DNA from: CAYPNP01 sp964412195
GTDB lineage: Bacteria; Acidobacteriota; JAAYUB01
NCBI GenBank assembly: GCA_964412195.1
Contig: CAYPNP010000010.1
Location: forward strand, 113,861 to 177,860
DNA length: 64,000 nt
Reading direction: 5' to 3'
Position 1 is the first letter of the stretch; every line of letters begins with the position of its first letter. The position numbers and the translations under genes were made by a program. A model generated the notes under the pieces. It made no database searches. It was not told the origin of the DNA and worked only from the letters and a program-made list of their open reading frames with translations. Shown in pieces: positions 8,783 through 17,189 of this stretch.

Positions 8783-9694
8783 TTGCCACGCCCCTCCGCC
8801 GCACCCACCCCCCACGCGCCGCACACCGGGAAACCCGGGCGGGGGTACCTGCCCCACCTGGCCCTGGCCGCCGGCATCCTCTGCATCGGCTCGACGGCCA
8901 TCTTCGTCCGCTGGGCCGGCTTGCCGGGCCCGGTGACCGCGTTCTACCGGTTCCTCATCGCCGCCCTGGCCGTGACGCCGTGGTGGCTGACCCGCCACCG
9001 CGAACCGGTCTCGCGGCGGGACGCCGCCCTGATCGTGCTCGGCGGCGCCTGCTTCGCCGTGGACGTGGCCCTCTGGAACGCGAGCCTGCTGCGCATCCCC
9101 GCCGCCACCTCCACGTTGCTGACCAACTGCGCGCCGCTGTGGATCGGCCTGGCCTCCATGCTCTTCTTCGGCGAGCGCCTGCACGGCCGGTTCTGGGGCG
9201 GCCTGGCCCTGGCCCTGACCGGGATGTCCTGCCTCGTCGGGCCGGCGGCGTGGCTGAAGCTCTCCTTCGACCCCGGCGTCTTCATGGCGGTCGGCTCCAG
9301 CCTCCTCTACGCCACGTACCTCCTGGTGACCCGGCGGGTGCGCGCCCGCGTCGGCACGGTGGCCTTCATGGGCGTCTCCGTGCTGACGGCGACGGCGGCG
9401 ATGCTGGCGGTCAGCCTGGCGATGGGTCTCCCGCTGTGGGGCTTTTCGGCCCGGACCTGGCTCTGCCTGGGCGTGATCGGCATCATCGGCCACCTCAGCG
9501 GCTGGCTGGCCATCAACTACGCCCTGGGCCACCTGCCGGCCGGCCCCGTCTCGGTCAGCCTGCTGGGGCAGGCGGTGGTGACGGCGCTGCTGGCCATCCC
9601 GCTGCTGGGCGAGGGGCTGAGCCTCTACCAGATCGCCGGCGGCAGCCTGGTCCTCGCCGGGATCTACCTGGCGAATCCCCGCCGCCGGACATGA
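8783..9694 (+). CDS. EamA/DMT-family transporter
   Basis: Inner-membrane protein of 303 residues with about ten hydrophobic helices in two repeated halves of five, the EamA (drug/metabolite transporter) layout. Typical motifs are FYRFLIAALAV in helix 2, LTNCAPLWIGLASMLFFGE at the end of the first half and SLLGQAVVTALLAIPLLGEG in the second. Family members export amino acids, sugars or other metabolites; the substrate here cannot be read. The start is a TTG with GAAGG about 8 nt upstream. The first 20 residues are Pro-rich and poorly conserved, so a later start is possible. It ends where an intergenic repeat cluster begins. Confidence 0.8.
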   Translation: MPRPSAAPTPHAPHTGKPGRGYLPHLALAAGILCIGSTAIFVRWAGLPGPVTAFYRFLIAALAVTPWWLTRHREPVSRRDAALIVLGGACFAVDVALWNASLLRIPAATSTLLTNCAPLWIGLASMLFFGERLHGRFWGGLALALTGMSCLVGPAAWLKLSFDPGVFMAVGSSLLYATYLLVTRRVRARVGTVAFMGVSVLTATAAMLAVSLAMGLPLWGFSARTWLCLGVIGIIGHLSGWLAINYALGHLPAGPVSVSLLGQAVVTALLAIPLLGEGLSLYQIAGGSLVLAGIYLANPRRRT

Positions 9695-9845
9695 TTGCGG
9701 ATTTCGGATTGCGGATTGCGGATTGAAACCCTTTCGTGTGTTTCGTGTATTTGGTGGACCATTCTGCGGATTGCGGATTGCTTTGAAACTTCCAATTGCA
9801 AATTTCAGATTTCAAATTCGTGTGTTTCGAGAATTTCGTGGTTCC
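9693..9845. repeat. Intergenic repeat cluster: GCGGATT tandem and TTTCGTGTG runs
   Basis: From 9693 a GCGGATTTCGGATTGCGGATTG tandem is followed by CTTTCGTGTGTTTCGTGTATTT (9731-9760), another GCGGATTGCGGATT (about 9764-9780), an AT-rich run, and TTCGTGTGTTTCGAGAATTTCG (9817-9841). The same two phrases recur at 15570-15600, 31399-31428 and 33146-33417. Nothing coding is visible in the gap 9695-9928 apart from the kinase promoter. Confidence 0.7.
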
Positions 9846-9893
9846 CCTTCCTTGACGAGGTTTTTCCAGTGGCTATCGCGCGTCCCGGCCGCA

Positions 9894-9922
9894 TTGCTTC
9901 CGTAGTCAATTCCGGTTAGAAT
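9894..9922 (+). promoter_or_regulatory. Promoter of the kinase-TPR gene, probably leaderless
   Basis: TTGCTT at 9894-9899, a 17-base spacer and TAGAAT at 9917-9922 form a good sigma-70-type promoter. The ATG follows seven bases later, at the expected transcription start, and no Shine-Dalgarno sequence lies in between. The mRNA may therefore begin at or next to the start codon. Confidence 0.6.
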
Positions 9923-9928
9923 CGGCGC

Positions 9929-12900
9929 ATGGATCCCTCCCTGGCCGACCGGATCATCCAGCTGGCCCTGGTGCGCGGGCACCTGTCCGCCCAGGCGCTG
10001 GAGCAGGCGCGCGCCGGCTCCGAAGCCGGCCCGCTGGCCGATGCCCCCGGATTGCTCGAGGCGCTGGTGCAGCGGCGCTCGCTGGACGAGTCGCTGGTCC
10101 GCCGCCTGGCCGACGAGCTGTCCGGCGTCCCGCGCACGCCTTCGGCGGCCGGCTCCGTCCCGGGATCGTTCCCGCACGCCGCTGGGGAACCCGGGGCCGA
10201 CGCGGCCTTCCCCGCCCGGCTGGCCGGCTGGGAGCGCTACCGGGTCGTCCGGCTGCTCGGCCGCGGCGGCATGGGCGAAGTCTACCTCGCCGAGGACCCG
10301 CGCGTCGGCCGCAAGGTCGCCATCAAGTTCCTGCACCGGGACGACCTCGAGACCGTCGAGCGCTTCCTCCAAGAGGCCCGCGTCCAGGCCCGCGTCCAGC
10401 ACGAGCACGTCTGCCGGATCTACGAGGTCGGCGACCTGGACGGCCGGCCCTTCATCGCCATGCAGTTCATCGACGGCCGCCCGGCCGGCGCCCTGCGCGA
10501 CGAACTGGACTGGCGCGACAAGGTCCGGATCATCACCCGGGCCGCCGACGCGCTCCATGCCGCCCACAAGGAGGGCCTGGTCCACCGCGACGTCAAGCCC
10601 GGCAACATCCTGGTGGAAAGGAACGCGGACGGGGCGCTGCACCCCTGGGTGGTCGACTTCGGGCTGGCCCGGGAGCTGGCCGCGTCCGGCCTGACCGCCT
10701 CCGGCGCCCTCCTGGGCACGCCCGCCTACATGTCGCCCGAGCAGGCCCGCGGGTCCGGCCAGGGCGTGGACCGGCGGACCGACGTTTACGGCCTGGGGGC
10801 CTCCCTCTACGACCTGCTCGCCGGCGAGCCCCCCCTGGCCGCGTCGACCACGCTGGCCACCATCCTCCGTATCCTCAACGAGGAACCGGTCCCGCTGCGC
10901 CGCCGCGCGCCCGGCCTCCCAGCCGACCTGGAAACGGTGGTCATGAAGTGCCTGGAGAAGGACGCCGGCCGGCGCTACGACTCGGCCTTCGCCCTGGCCC
11001 GGGACCTCGAGGCCGTGCTGGAGGGCGAACCGGTCCTGGCGCGGCCGCCCAGCCTGCGGGAGCGGGCCGTCAAGCTGGCCCGCCGGCACCGGACCCTCAC
11101 CACGGTGCTGGCGGCCGTGGCCGCCGTCACCCTGGTGCTGGGCGGCTGGATGCTGGCGGAGAAGTGGCGGCTGCAGTCCCAGGCCCGGCGGGCGGCCGAG
11201 TTCGGCCAGGAGGTCTCGGCCATCGAGCAGACGCTGCGGGTGGCCTACTTCGCGCCGCTGCACGACGTGACCGCCGAGGAGCGGGAGGCACGGGCGGCGT
11301 TGGCCCGGCTGGAGCGCCAGGCGGACGACATGGCGGAGGCCGCCGCCGGGCCGGGCCACTACGCCCTCGGCCGCGGCTTCCTGGCACTGCGCGACTCCGC
11401 CGCCGCCCGGCGGCACTTGGAGCGCGCCTGGGCGGCGGGCTACCGGGGCGGCGAAGTGGCCGCCGCCCTCGGCCAGGCGCTGGGCGCCTTGTACCTGGAG
11501 GAGATGGACCGCGCCGCGCGGACCCGGGGCAAGGAACTCCGGGCGGACCGGGAGGAGGAGACCGGGCGGACCTTCCGCGACCCCGCCCTGCGCTACCTCG
11601 CCCTGGCAAAAGGCAGCCCCTCCGTCCAGCCGGATTATGTCGGGGCGACGCTGGCCCTGCACGAGGGGCGCTGGGACGAGGCGCTGTCGCGGGCGCGCCG
11701 GGCCGCGGAACAGACCCGCTGGTTCTACGAGGCCTGGATCCTGCAGGGGCGCGTCTTGCGGCTGCGCGCCGCCGAAGCCCGCCGCCGGGGCGACACCGGA
11801 GCCTCCTTCCGCGACCTGGACGCGGCCGGCGCCGCGCTGGAACAGGCCTCGACCATCGCCCGGAGCGCCCCCGCCGCCTACCTTGAGGCCGCCCAGGCCG
11901 GCGTCCAGCGCCTCGAGATGGAAGCCGAGCGGGGCGGCGACGTGACCGCCGCCTACGCCGCCGGCCGGGCCGCCTGCGACCGGGCCGCCGCGGTGGATCC
12001 TTCCGACAGCCGGGTGCACACGCAGCGGGCCCTGCTCTGCTGGCGCCTGGCGGAATATCAATCCAACACCGGCGAGGATCCCGCGCCCGCCCTCGACCAG
12101 GCGCTGGCCTCGGCGCGGGAGGCCGTACGGTGCGGCCCCGCCGACGACGACGCGCGGCTCAACCTCGGGCTGGCCTGGTGGCGGCGGGCGGAGGCTGACC
12201 AGGCCCGGGGTGCGGACGCCGGGCCGGCCCTGCGCCAGGCCGCCGGCGCCCTGCAGGAGGCCGCCCGGCTGAATCCCAACTCGGCCGGCGCCGAGAACAG
12301 CCTGGGGCTGGTCTACTGGACCCTGGGAGAGACCGAGGCGGCGGAGGGGAAGGACCCCCGGCCCAGCCTGGACCGGGCGCTGCGGCACCTCGACCGGGTC
12401 GCCCGGATCAACCCGCGGCTGGCCACCGTGCACAGCAACATCGGCGGGGTCTGCAGCATGATCGGCACGTGGGAGATCGGCCACGGCCTGGATCCCACCC
12501 AAACCCACGACCGGGGCGCGGCCGCCTGCCGGCAATCCATCGCCATCAACCCGAGCCTGCCCCACCCCTGGATCAACCTGGCCAACATCCAGCTCCGGCA
12601 GGCCTCCTATCTGCAGCAACTCAACCGGGATCCCCGCCCGCTGCTCCAGGAGGCCATGGCCGCCTACCGGAAGGCCCTCGAGCTGAACCCCCGCTTCGCC
12701 GCCGGCTACACCAACCTGGGCGTGGCCTGCCAGCGGCTGGCCTACCAGGACCTGCTGGAGGGCGGCGACCCGTGCGCCCGACTGGACGAGGCGGTGGAAT
12801 GGTTCCGGCGCTCCGAGGAGGCCAATCCGGCCAACCTCAACGGCTTCCTGAACGAGGGGGGCGCCCACAACATCCGGGCCCGGTACCTCCTGGACACCGG

Positions 12901-13444
12901 CCGGGACCCGGGACACGCACTGGGCCCGGCCCGCGCGGCGCTGGCCAAGGCGCGGGCCATCAATCCCAATGTCTCGTCGCTGCACCGGGAGCTGGCCGAG
13001 GCGGACCTGACCGCCGCCCGCTGGGCGGCCCGCGCCGGGGGACGCCCCGAGGCCGCCTTCGACGACGCCGAGCGCGAGGCCGGCGAGGCCCTCCGGCTGA
13101 ACCCGGACAGCGCCGACGCCTGGTTCACCCGCGCCCAGGTGCGGCGCCACCGGGCGGCCTGGGAGATCGCGCGCGGCCGGCCGGCCGAACGCTGGATCGC
13201 CGGCGGGATCGAGGACGCCACCAAGGCCGTCGCAATCGACGCGGAGCAGGCCGAGGCCCTGGCGGCACGCGGCGCCCTGCGGCTGCTGCGCGCACAATCG
13301 GACCGGGATCCGGCCCGGGCCCGCGTGGAGGCGGAGGCGGCCGTCGCCGACATCCGCGCCGCCCTGCCCAAGGGCCCGTTCCTGGACCGCTCCCTGGCCC
13401 CGCTGCTGCCCGTCGCCGAGCGCCTCGCCGCCGCCCCGCGCTGA
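9929..13444 (+). CDS. Ser/Thr protein kinase with membrane anchor and TPR region
   Basis: An 1171-residue Hanks-type kinase. A Leu/Ala-rich N-terminal region of about 100 residues precedes the kinase domain (about 104-370): glycine loop GRGGMG at 111-116, VAIK lysine 133, HRD with Asp221, DFG at 243-245 and SPE at 269-271. All catalytic residues are present, so it should be active. One transmembrane helix (about 391-409) follows. The remaining 750 residues are helical TPR-like repeats with recurrent N-P and G-A-Y/W patterns (ARINPRLATVHSNIGG, ALELNPRFAAGYTNLG), presumably outside the membrane and used for protein binding. Kinase-TM-TPR fusions are common in Acidobacteriota and Planctomycetota. 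A GGGCGTGAGACGCCC hairpin lies after the stop at 13481-13495. Confidence 0.9.
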   Translation: MDPSLADRIIQLALVRGHLSAQALEQARAGSEAGPLADAPGLLEALVQRRSLDESLVRRLADELSGVPRTPSAAGSVPGSFPHAAGEPGADAAFPARLAGWERYRVVRLLGRGGMGEVYLAEDPRVGRKVAIKFLHRDDLETVERFLQEARVQARVQHEHVCRIYEVGDLDGRPFIAMQFIDGRPAGALRDELDWRDKVRIITRAADALHAAHKEGLVHRDVKPGNILVERNADGALHPWVVDFGLARELAASGLTASGALLGTPAYMSPEQARGSGQGVDRRTDVYGLGASLYDLLAGEPPLAASTTLATILRILNEEPVPLRRRAPGLPADLETVVMKCLEKDAGRRYDSAFALARDLEAVLEGEPVLARPPSLRERAVKLARRHRTLTTVLAAVAAVTLVLGGWMLAEKWRLQSQARRAAEFGQEVSAIEQTLRVAYFAPLHDVTAEEREARAALARLERQADDMAEAAAGPGHYALGRGFLALRDSAAARRHLERAWAAGYRGGEVAAALGQALGALYLEEMDRAARTRGKELRADREEETGRTFRDPALRYLALAKGSPSVQPDYVGATLALHEGRWDEALSRARRAAEQTRWFYEAWILQGRVLRLRAAEARRRGDTGASFRDLDAAGAALEQASTIARSAPAAYLEAAQAGVQRLEMEAERGGDVTAAYAAGRAACDRAAAVDPSDSRVHTQRALLCWRLAEYQSNTGEDPAPALDQALASAREAVRCGPADDDARLNLGLAWWRRAEADQARGADAGPALRQAAGALQEAARLNPNSAGAENSLGLVYWTLGETEAAEGKDPRPSLDRALRHLDRVARINPRLATVHSNIGGVCSMIGTWEIGHGLDPTQTHDRGAAACRQSIAINPSLPHPWINLANIQLRQASYLQQLNRDPRPLLQEAMAAYRKALELNPRFAAGYTNLGVACQRLAYQDLLEGGDPCARLDEAVEWFRRSEEANPANLNGFLNEGGAHNIRARYLLDTGRDPGHALGPARAALAKARAINPNVSSLHRELAEADLTAARWAARAGGRPEAAFDDAEREAGEALRLNPDSADAWFTRAQVRRHRAAWEIARGRPAERWIAGGIEDATKAVAIDAEQAEALAARGALRLLRAQSDRDPARARVEAEAAVADIRAALPKGPFLDRSLAPLLPVAERLAAAPR

Positions 13445-13600
13445 CCCGCACCGGGCGGGCAACCTTCGCCCGGACACCCGGGGCGTGAGACGCCCGCCGA
13501 TGTGCTACAATAAGATCCAAAGACAACGGGCTGACCCCATCCCACGGATCACCAGCGATTGCCTCTCCGCTCCCCGGCCAACCCGGCAAGGAGGATCCCG

Positions 13601-15523
13601 ATGAAACGCATCCTGCGCCGATGGATCCCGCTCCCGGCCGTTCCCCTGATTCCAGCTGCGATGCTGTTCCTGGCCGCAGCTCTGCCGGCGGCCGATGGTC
13701 GGCTGGCCCCTGCCCCGCCCGATCTCCCGGCCGCGCCGGAAACCGCCGCCCCGAAAACGATCGAAACTGCCATCGCCGCCCTGGGCACACGCGAGTGGGA
13801 CCGGGCGGTGGAGGTTTTAGCCGCCATCGGCGAACCGGCGGTCGAGCCCCTCATCGCCGCCACGCGGAGTGAGGTCCGCTTCATCCCCGGCCGCGCCTGC
13901 CTCGCCCTGGCCCGCATCGGCACGCCCCGGGCCAACGAGGCCGTACTGGCCGCCACCCACAGCCCCGGAATCCCACTGCGGGCCGGGGCCGCCGAGGCGT
14001 TGCGCTACATCCCCCCGGCCGCGGCCGTTCCCCGCCTGTTGGAGCTGGTGGCCGGGGACCCCGCCCCGCCGGTCCGCCGGGAGGCGGCCGCCGCCCTGGG
14101 ATTCTTGCGGGCGCCGGAGGCCACGGGACCGCTGGTGGCGCTGCTGGACGACACCGATGAATATACCCGGGTGGCCGCAATCGAGGCGCTGGGCCGGATC
14201 AGGTCGGCCCAAGCCACTCCGCGGCTCACGGCCGCGCTGGTCGATCCCTCGTTCGCGGTTCGCTCTGGTGCCCGCGCCGTGCTGATCCAGTGGGGTGAGC
14301 ACGCCTTGCCTGCGCTGCGCGCGGCGCTCGCCGCCGGGAATCCGGCACTCCGCTGGCAGGCTGCCTGCGCGCTGGGTCGGATCACCGCCGACGAAGCGGC
14401 GGAGACGCTGGTCCCGGCGCTGCGCGACCCCGACTGGAGGGTCCGCAACGAGGCCGCGGTGGGGCTGGCCCGTGGGCGCGCCGCCCGGATAAGGCCGGCC
14501 CTTCATGCGCTGGCGGAGGATGCCGACCCGGAGGTCCGCGCCGAAGCCGCCTGGATCCTTTCCGAGATGGACGCGCCCCCAGCCGGGGTATCGTTCCGCG
14601 AGACCGGCCTCCCGTTGCCGGCGGAACGGATCGAGCCCAAGACAGCCCTGTACCCGGAGACGCTGCCCGACCGGCCCGATCTGCCCTCCCCCGCCTGGAC
14701 CATTGCCGGCGAGGAAGTTGTGATCACCCGCACAGCCTCGGATCGGTGGGCCGTCGTCCCGGTCACTCCGGCCAACACTCCGGAGAAGGGACGGCAGCGG
14801 TGCGTCGACGCGGGTGATTTTCCCGCCTTGGCGGCCACCGGCCTCCACTCCGAGGCAGAACTGGACCGCCTGCGCGCCATCACCGGCCGCTCAGTCGCGG
14901 AGATCACGGAATTGGGCCGGCCCGGCGGCCTGTCCACGGACGGGTTCATGGCCGGCGACGAGGACATCGTCTCGGTGCTGCGTGGTGACAACCGTCTCGT
15001 CGCCGCCCTCGGGCTGACCCACCCCGAGCTGGCCCGGCCGCTGTTCCACGTCTGGAACCTGATCCTCACGGACCTGGGCCTCCACCGCTGGGACATGGCC
15101 GCCCACCGTTGGAGCAACATGGCTGCCCTGGCGTACCACGGTCGCACTGTGTACCTGGACGCGGGCGACACCAAAGGCGGGCAGGAGTCCATTTTCGACG
15201 ACGGCCTGCAGGGCGCGTTCTGGATGGAGCTGCGTGTTGAACTGGACCCTGCCGAACGGGCCTGGATGCAACAGCGCTATGGCCGTCTGGGGCCCGAACG
15301 CCTGGAGGAGCTGATCCGGCGGCTCACGCGGATCTCCACCGGCGAGATGGAGCCGTATTACATCCAGTGGTACGGGTTCTACGAGGGCCACTCCGGCTGG
15401 CGGACCGATCCTCTCGCCATCGCCTTCGTCTTCGGCCTGCGCCGCCTAGAGGACCTCGAGCGGGCCTTCCCCGGCCGCCTTCCCGAGGTGCTGGAGGGCC
15501 ACTTCACCCGCGACGGGCAGTGA
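13601..15523 (+). CDS. Secreted HEAT/PBS-lyase repeat protein
   Basis: A 640-residue protein. A signal peptide with a long hydrophobic core is followed by HEAT-type repeats from about residue 50 to 330 (EPAVEPLIAA, PVRREAAAALGFL, EYTRVAAIEALGRI, DWRVRNEAAVGLARG, EVRAEAAWILSEM). The last 300 residues form a separate domain with no HEAT pattern, rich in Trp and Tyr (HRWDMAAHRWSNMAALAYHG, YYIQWYGFYEGHSGW), which I do not recognise. The repeats suggest a protein-binding scaffold in the periplasm. The ATG at 13601 has AAGGAGG 6 nt upstream. A TACAAT element at 13506-13511 could be its -10 box, but no good -35 is seen. It is not obviously in an operon with the kinase. Confidence 0.75.
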   Translation: MKRILRRWIPLPAVPLIPAAMLFLAAALPAADGRLAPAPPDLPAAPETAAPKTIETAIAALGTREWDRAVEVLAAIGEPAVEPLIAATRSEVRFIPGRACLALARIGTPRANEAVLAATHSPGIPLRAGAAEALRYIPPAAAVPRLLELVAGDPAPPVRREAAAALGFLRAPEATGPLVALLDDTDEYTRVAAIEALGRIRSAQATPRLTAALVDPSFAVRSGARAVLIQWGEHALPALRAALAAGNPALRWQAACALGRITADEAAETLVPALRDPDWRVRNEAAVGLARGRAARIRPALHALAEDADPEVRAEAAWILSEMDAPPAGVSFRETGLPLPAERIEPKTALYPETLPDRPDLPSPAWTIAGEEVVITRTASDRWAVVPVTPANTPEKGRQRCVDAGDFPALAATGLHSEAELDRLRAITGRSVAEITELGRPGGLSTDGFMAGDEDIVSVLRGDNRLVAALGLTHPELARPLFHVWNLILTDLGLHRWDMAAHRWSNMAALAYHGRTVYLDAGDTKGGQESIFDDGLQGAFWMELRVELDPAERAWMQQRYGRLGPERLEELIRRLTRISTGEMEPYYIQWYGFYEGHSGWRTDPLAIAFVFGLRRLEDLERAFPGRLPEVLEGHFTRDGQ

Positions 15524-15676
15524 GGGGGGAGAGATCCAGGTTGCGGATGTCAATCCACAATCCGCAATCAACCACGAAATACTCGAAACACACGAAAGGG
15601 ATCAATCCGCAATCGCTCCGAGGCTCGTGGCTCGAGACTTGAGGCTCGGTTCCCGGTCTCCGCAATTCGCCCGATC

Positions 15677-15782
15677 ATTCAACGCAGATCTGCGCAGATT
15701 ATTTATGATCCTTAATGATCCAACCTTTGGATGGGATCGATCACCACGAATCATAATAAATCCGCGTGAATCTGCGTAGAAT
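15677..15782. repeat. Palindromic repeat of about 105 bp, copy 1
   Basis: Imperfect palindrome. The left arm starts ATTCAACGCAGATCTGCG and passes through TTTATGATC; the right arm ends TCCGCGTGAATCTGCGTAGAAT and is its approximate reverse complement. Homologous copies are at 31850-31952 and 33215-33314, with shorter relatives at 16971-17050 and 42551-42644. The 458-base gap 15524-15981 also holds AACCACGAAATACTCGAAAC (the reverse of the TTTCGTG phrase) and several AATCCGCA units; otherwise it holds only the promoter of the 47-residue gene. Confidence 0.75.
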
Positions 15783-15898
15783 GCCGGTTCCCCAATCCGC
15801 ACTCCGCATTCCGCACTTGGGACAATCCGCAAAACGCAATTTCTCCTACCACCGGTTGTGCCTTTTTTCGGTTGAACGCAATTCCTTGTATTTTTTCC

Positions 15899-15927
15899 TT
15901 GCATCCGAAAAAATCTTCCGCTATACC
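15899..15927 (+). promoter_or_regulatory. Promoter of the Lys-rich small protein gene
   Basis: TTGCAT at 15899-15904, a 17-base spacer and TATACC at 15922-15927. The region is AT-rich compared with its surroundings, as expected for a strong promoter. Transcription would start near 15934, giving a leader of about 48 bases that contains the hairpin at 15935-15960. Confidence 0.6.
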
Positions 15928-15934
15928 TCCTCCA

Positions 15935-15960
15935 ACAGCGTGAATCTATATTTGCGCTGT
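15935..15960 (+). promoter_or_regulatory. 5'-leader hairpin before the Lys-rich small protein
   Basis: ACAGCG and CGCTGT form a 6-bp stem with a 14-base AT-rich loop at the predicted 5' end of the transcript. The ribosome site GGAGGG follows about 10 bases later. Such a 5' hairpin could stabilise the mRNA or tune translation; this is inference. Confidence 0.45.
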
Positions 15961-15981
15961 AGATAAAAAAGGAGGGACACA

Positions 15982-16125
15982 ATGTCCACAAAGTCATCGA
16001 CGCGGAAGACGACCCGCACCTCCGCCGGCACGGACCGGCCGGCCCGGAAGAGCGTCGCGGCGAAGCCGATGAAGGCCTCCCCGGCCGCTTCGCTCCGCGC
16101 CGACAAGAAGAAACCCAAGAAGTAG
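15982..16125 (+). CDS. 47-residue Lys/Arg/Ser/Thr/Ala-rich basic protein
   Basis: A short gene with a full set of signals: a TTGCAT-N17-TATACC promoter, a 5' hairpin, GGAGGG five bases before the ATG, and a terminator hairpin at 16219-16270. The protein starts MSTKSSTRKTTR, ends DKKKPKK and has no hydrophobic stretch. Its composition resembles the disordered basic tails of histone H1-like nucleoid proteins, so binding of DNA or RNA is a reasonable guess. Too short and low in complexity for firm family assignment. The strong expression signals make it more likely to be real than its length suggests. Confidence 0.65.
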   Translation: MSTKSSTRKTTRTSAGTDRPARKSVAAKPMKASPAASLRADKKKPKK

Positions 16126-16218
16126 GCCGCCGGACGGCCGCCCAGCGCCCGGGCCGCGGCTCCATTCGGAGAGGTGCCCGGGCCGGGCGTCCGACCGGCT
16201 GCTGAACCATTGATCCTC

Positions 16219-16270
16219 CCCGGCGGGCGGGTTCCCCTCGCTCCCAACGAGGCCCCCCGCCGGGCGTTTC
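16219..16270 (+). terminator. Terminator hairpin after the Lys-rich gene
   Basis: CCCGGCGGG (16219-16227) pairs with CCCGCCGGG (16256-16264); an inner CCTCG/CGAGG pair extends the fold. CGTTTCTT follows, a weak T tract. It lies 94 bases after the stop codon. Confidence 0.55.
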
Positions 16271-16413
16271 TTCTCCGGCATCCCCTCGTCTTTCCCTCCC
16301 GGCTCCTCTCCTCAGATCGGCACGTCGGCTCGCCGGCACCTCGAATGCCCCGCAACTTTGGCGGAAAGAATCCGATAATAGGAAACAATGATCAACTCCT
16401 GAGGAAGATTGCC

Positions 16414-16884
16414 ATGACGGATCCGGGAGGCAGGATCGGCAGCTCGTTCGCCGAGCGGCTCACCCGGCTCTGCGAGACCGTCCGTGAGGTCGGCTCGCAG
16501 GAAACCCTCGACACCGTGCGCCGCCTGGGCCGGGAACTGGGCAGCGACGGCGTGGAACGCTTCATCGGTTCCTTCCATTCCATCGCCGAGGGGGACCGGA
16601 GCTTCCTGAAGGAGCTCTTCGCCGGCCAGGTAGCCGATCCGGACGCGGCGGCCGCCGGGGCGAAGAGCCTGCTCACGCGCGAGCTGGAGGGGCAACTCAA
16701 GCAGCGGCGCATCGAGGCGCACGTCACGGAGCGCCTCGGCATCAACCCCCAGCCCGAACCGCCGGGAGACTCCCTGCCCCGGACCGCCGCCTCTGCACCG
16801 GCCGCTCCGCTGTCGGCAAAGCTGGAGGTCCGCGCCCTCGGTCCCCAGCCGGAGCCGCCAGACCACCCGCTCCCCGGAGACTGA
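16414..16884 (+). CDS. Small helical protein with two PQPEPP motifs
   Basis: A 156-residue soluble protein with no signal peptide. Residues 1-105 look helical and charged (FAERLTRLCETVREVG, TLDTVRRLGRELGSDG, LTRELEGQLKQRR). The C-terminal part is Pro/Ala-rich and carries the motif twice: INPQPEPPG and GPQPEPPD, about 40 residues apart, the second near the very end. I recall such short PQP(E/D)PP motifs in small bacterial proteins but cannot name a function. The ATG at 16414 has AGGA about 8 nt upstream. It precedes the protease-nuclease gene by about 600 bases on the same strand. A binding or recognition tag is possible but unproven. Confidence 0.6.
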   Translation: MTDPGGRIGSSFAERLTRLCETVREVGSQETLDTVRRLGRELGSDGVERFIGSFHSIAEGDRSFLKELFAGQVADPDAAAAGAKSLLTRELEGQLKQRRIEAHVTERLGINPQPEPPGDSLPRTAASAPAAPLSAKLEVRALGPQPEPPDHPLPGD

Positions 16885-16970
16885 ACCCCCTTCGCGAAAT
16901 CGTCCGACCGGACCGCTTGAAGTTCGGGTCCGCCGGACCGGGAACCACGAACCGCAATCCGCCGACCATC

Positions 16971-17050
16971 CCGCGCGGATTGACGCGGACTCCACTTGAT
17001 TCATTCGGATCCAACCCGGGACCGGTTCCGCGTGAATCTGCGCAGAATTC
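16971..17050. repeat. Shortened copy of the palindromic repeat
   Basis: CGCGCGGATTGACGCGGACT on the left and CCGCGTGAATCTGCGCAGAA on the right match the outer arms of the palindromes at 15677, 31850 and 33215; the central ATGATC part is mostly missing. It lies in the 596-base gap 16885-17480. Confidence 0.55.
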
Positions 17051-17189
17051 GGCCTCGCGTCCGGGGCGCCGGTGCGGCAATCCTCCATTTCAATCCGCAA
17101 TCCCTCTGGAGCTCAGGAACTGGGGCTTGGGGATTCCGAGTCGACACCTGAAGTCCGAAGCCCGGCCCTGTTCGACTTGTCCGCGGGCC

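Noticed and set aside
9812..13477. Very long open frame on the minus strand across the kinase gene
   Set aside because: It mirrors the GC-rich codons of the plus-strand kinase, has low-complexity Gly/Ala/Arg composition and no domain; the plus strand has an intact kinase.
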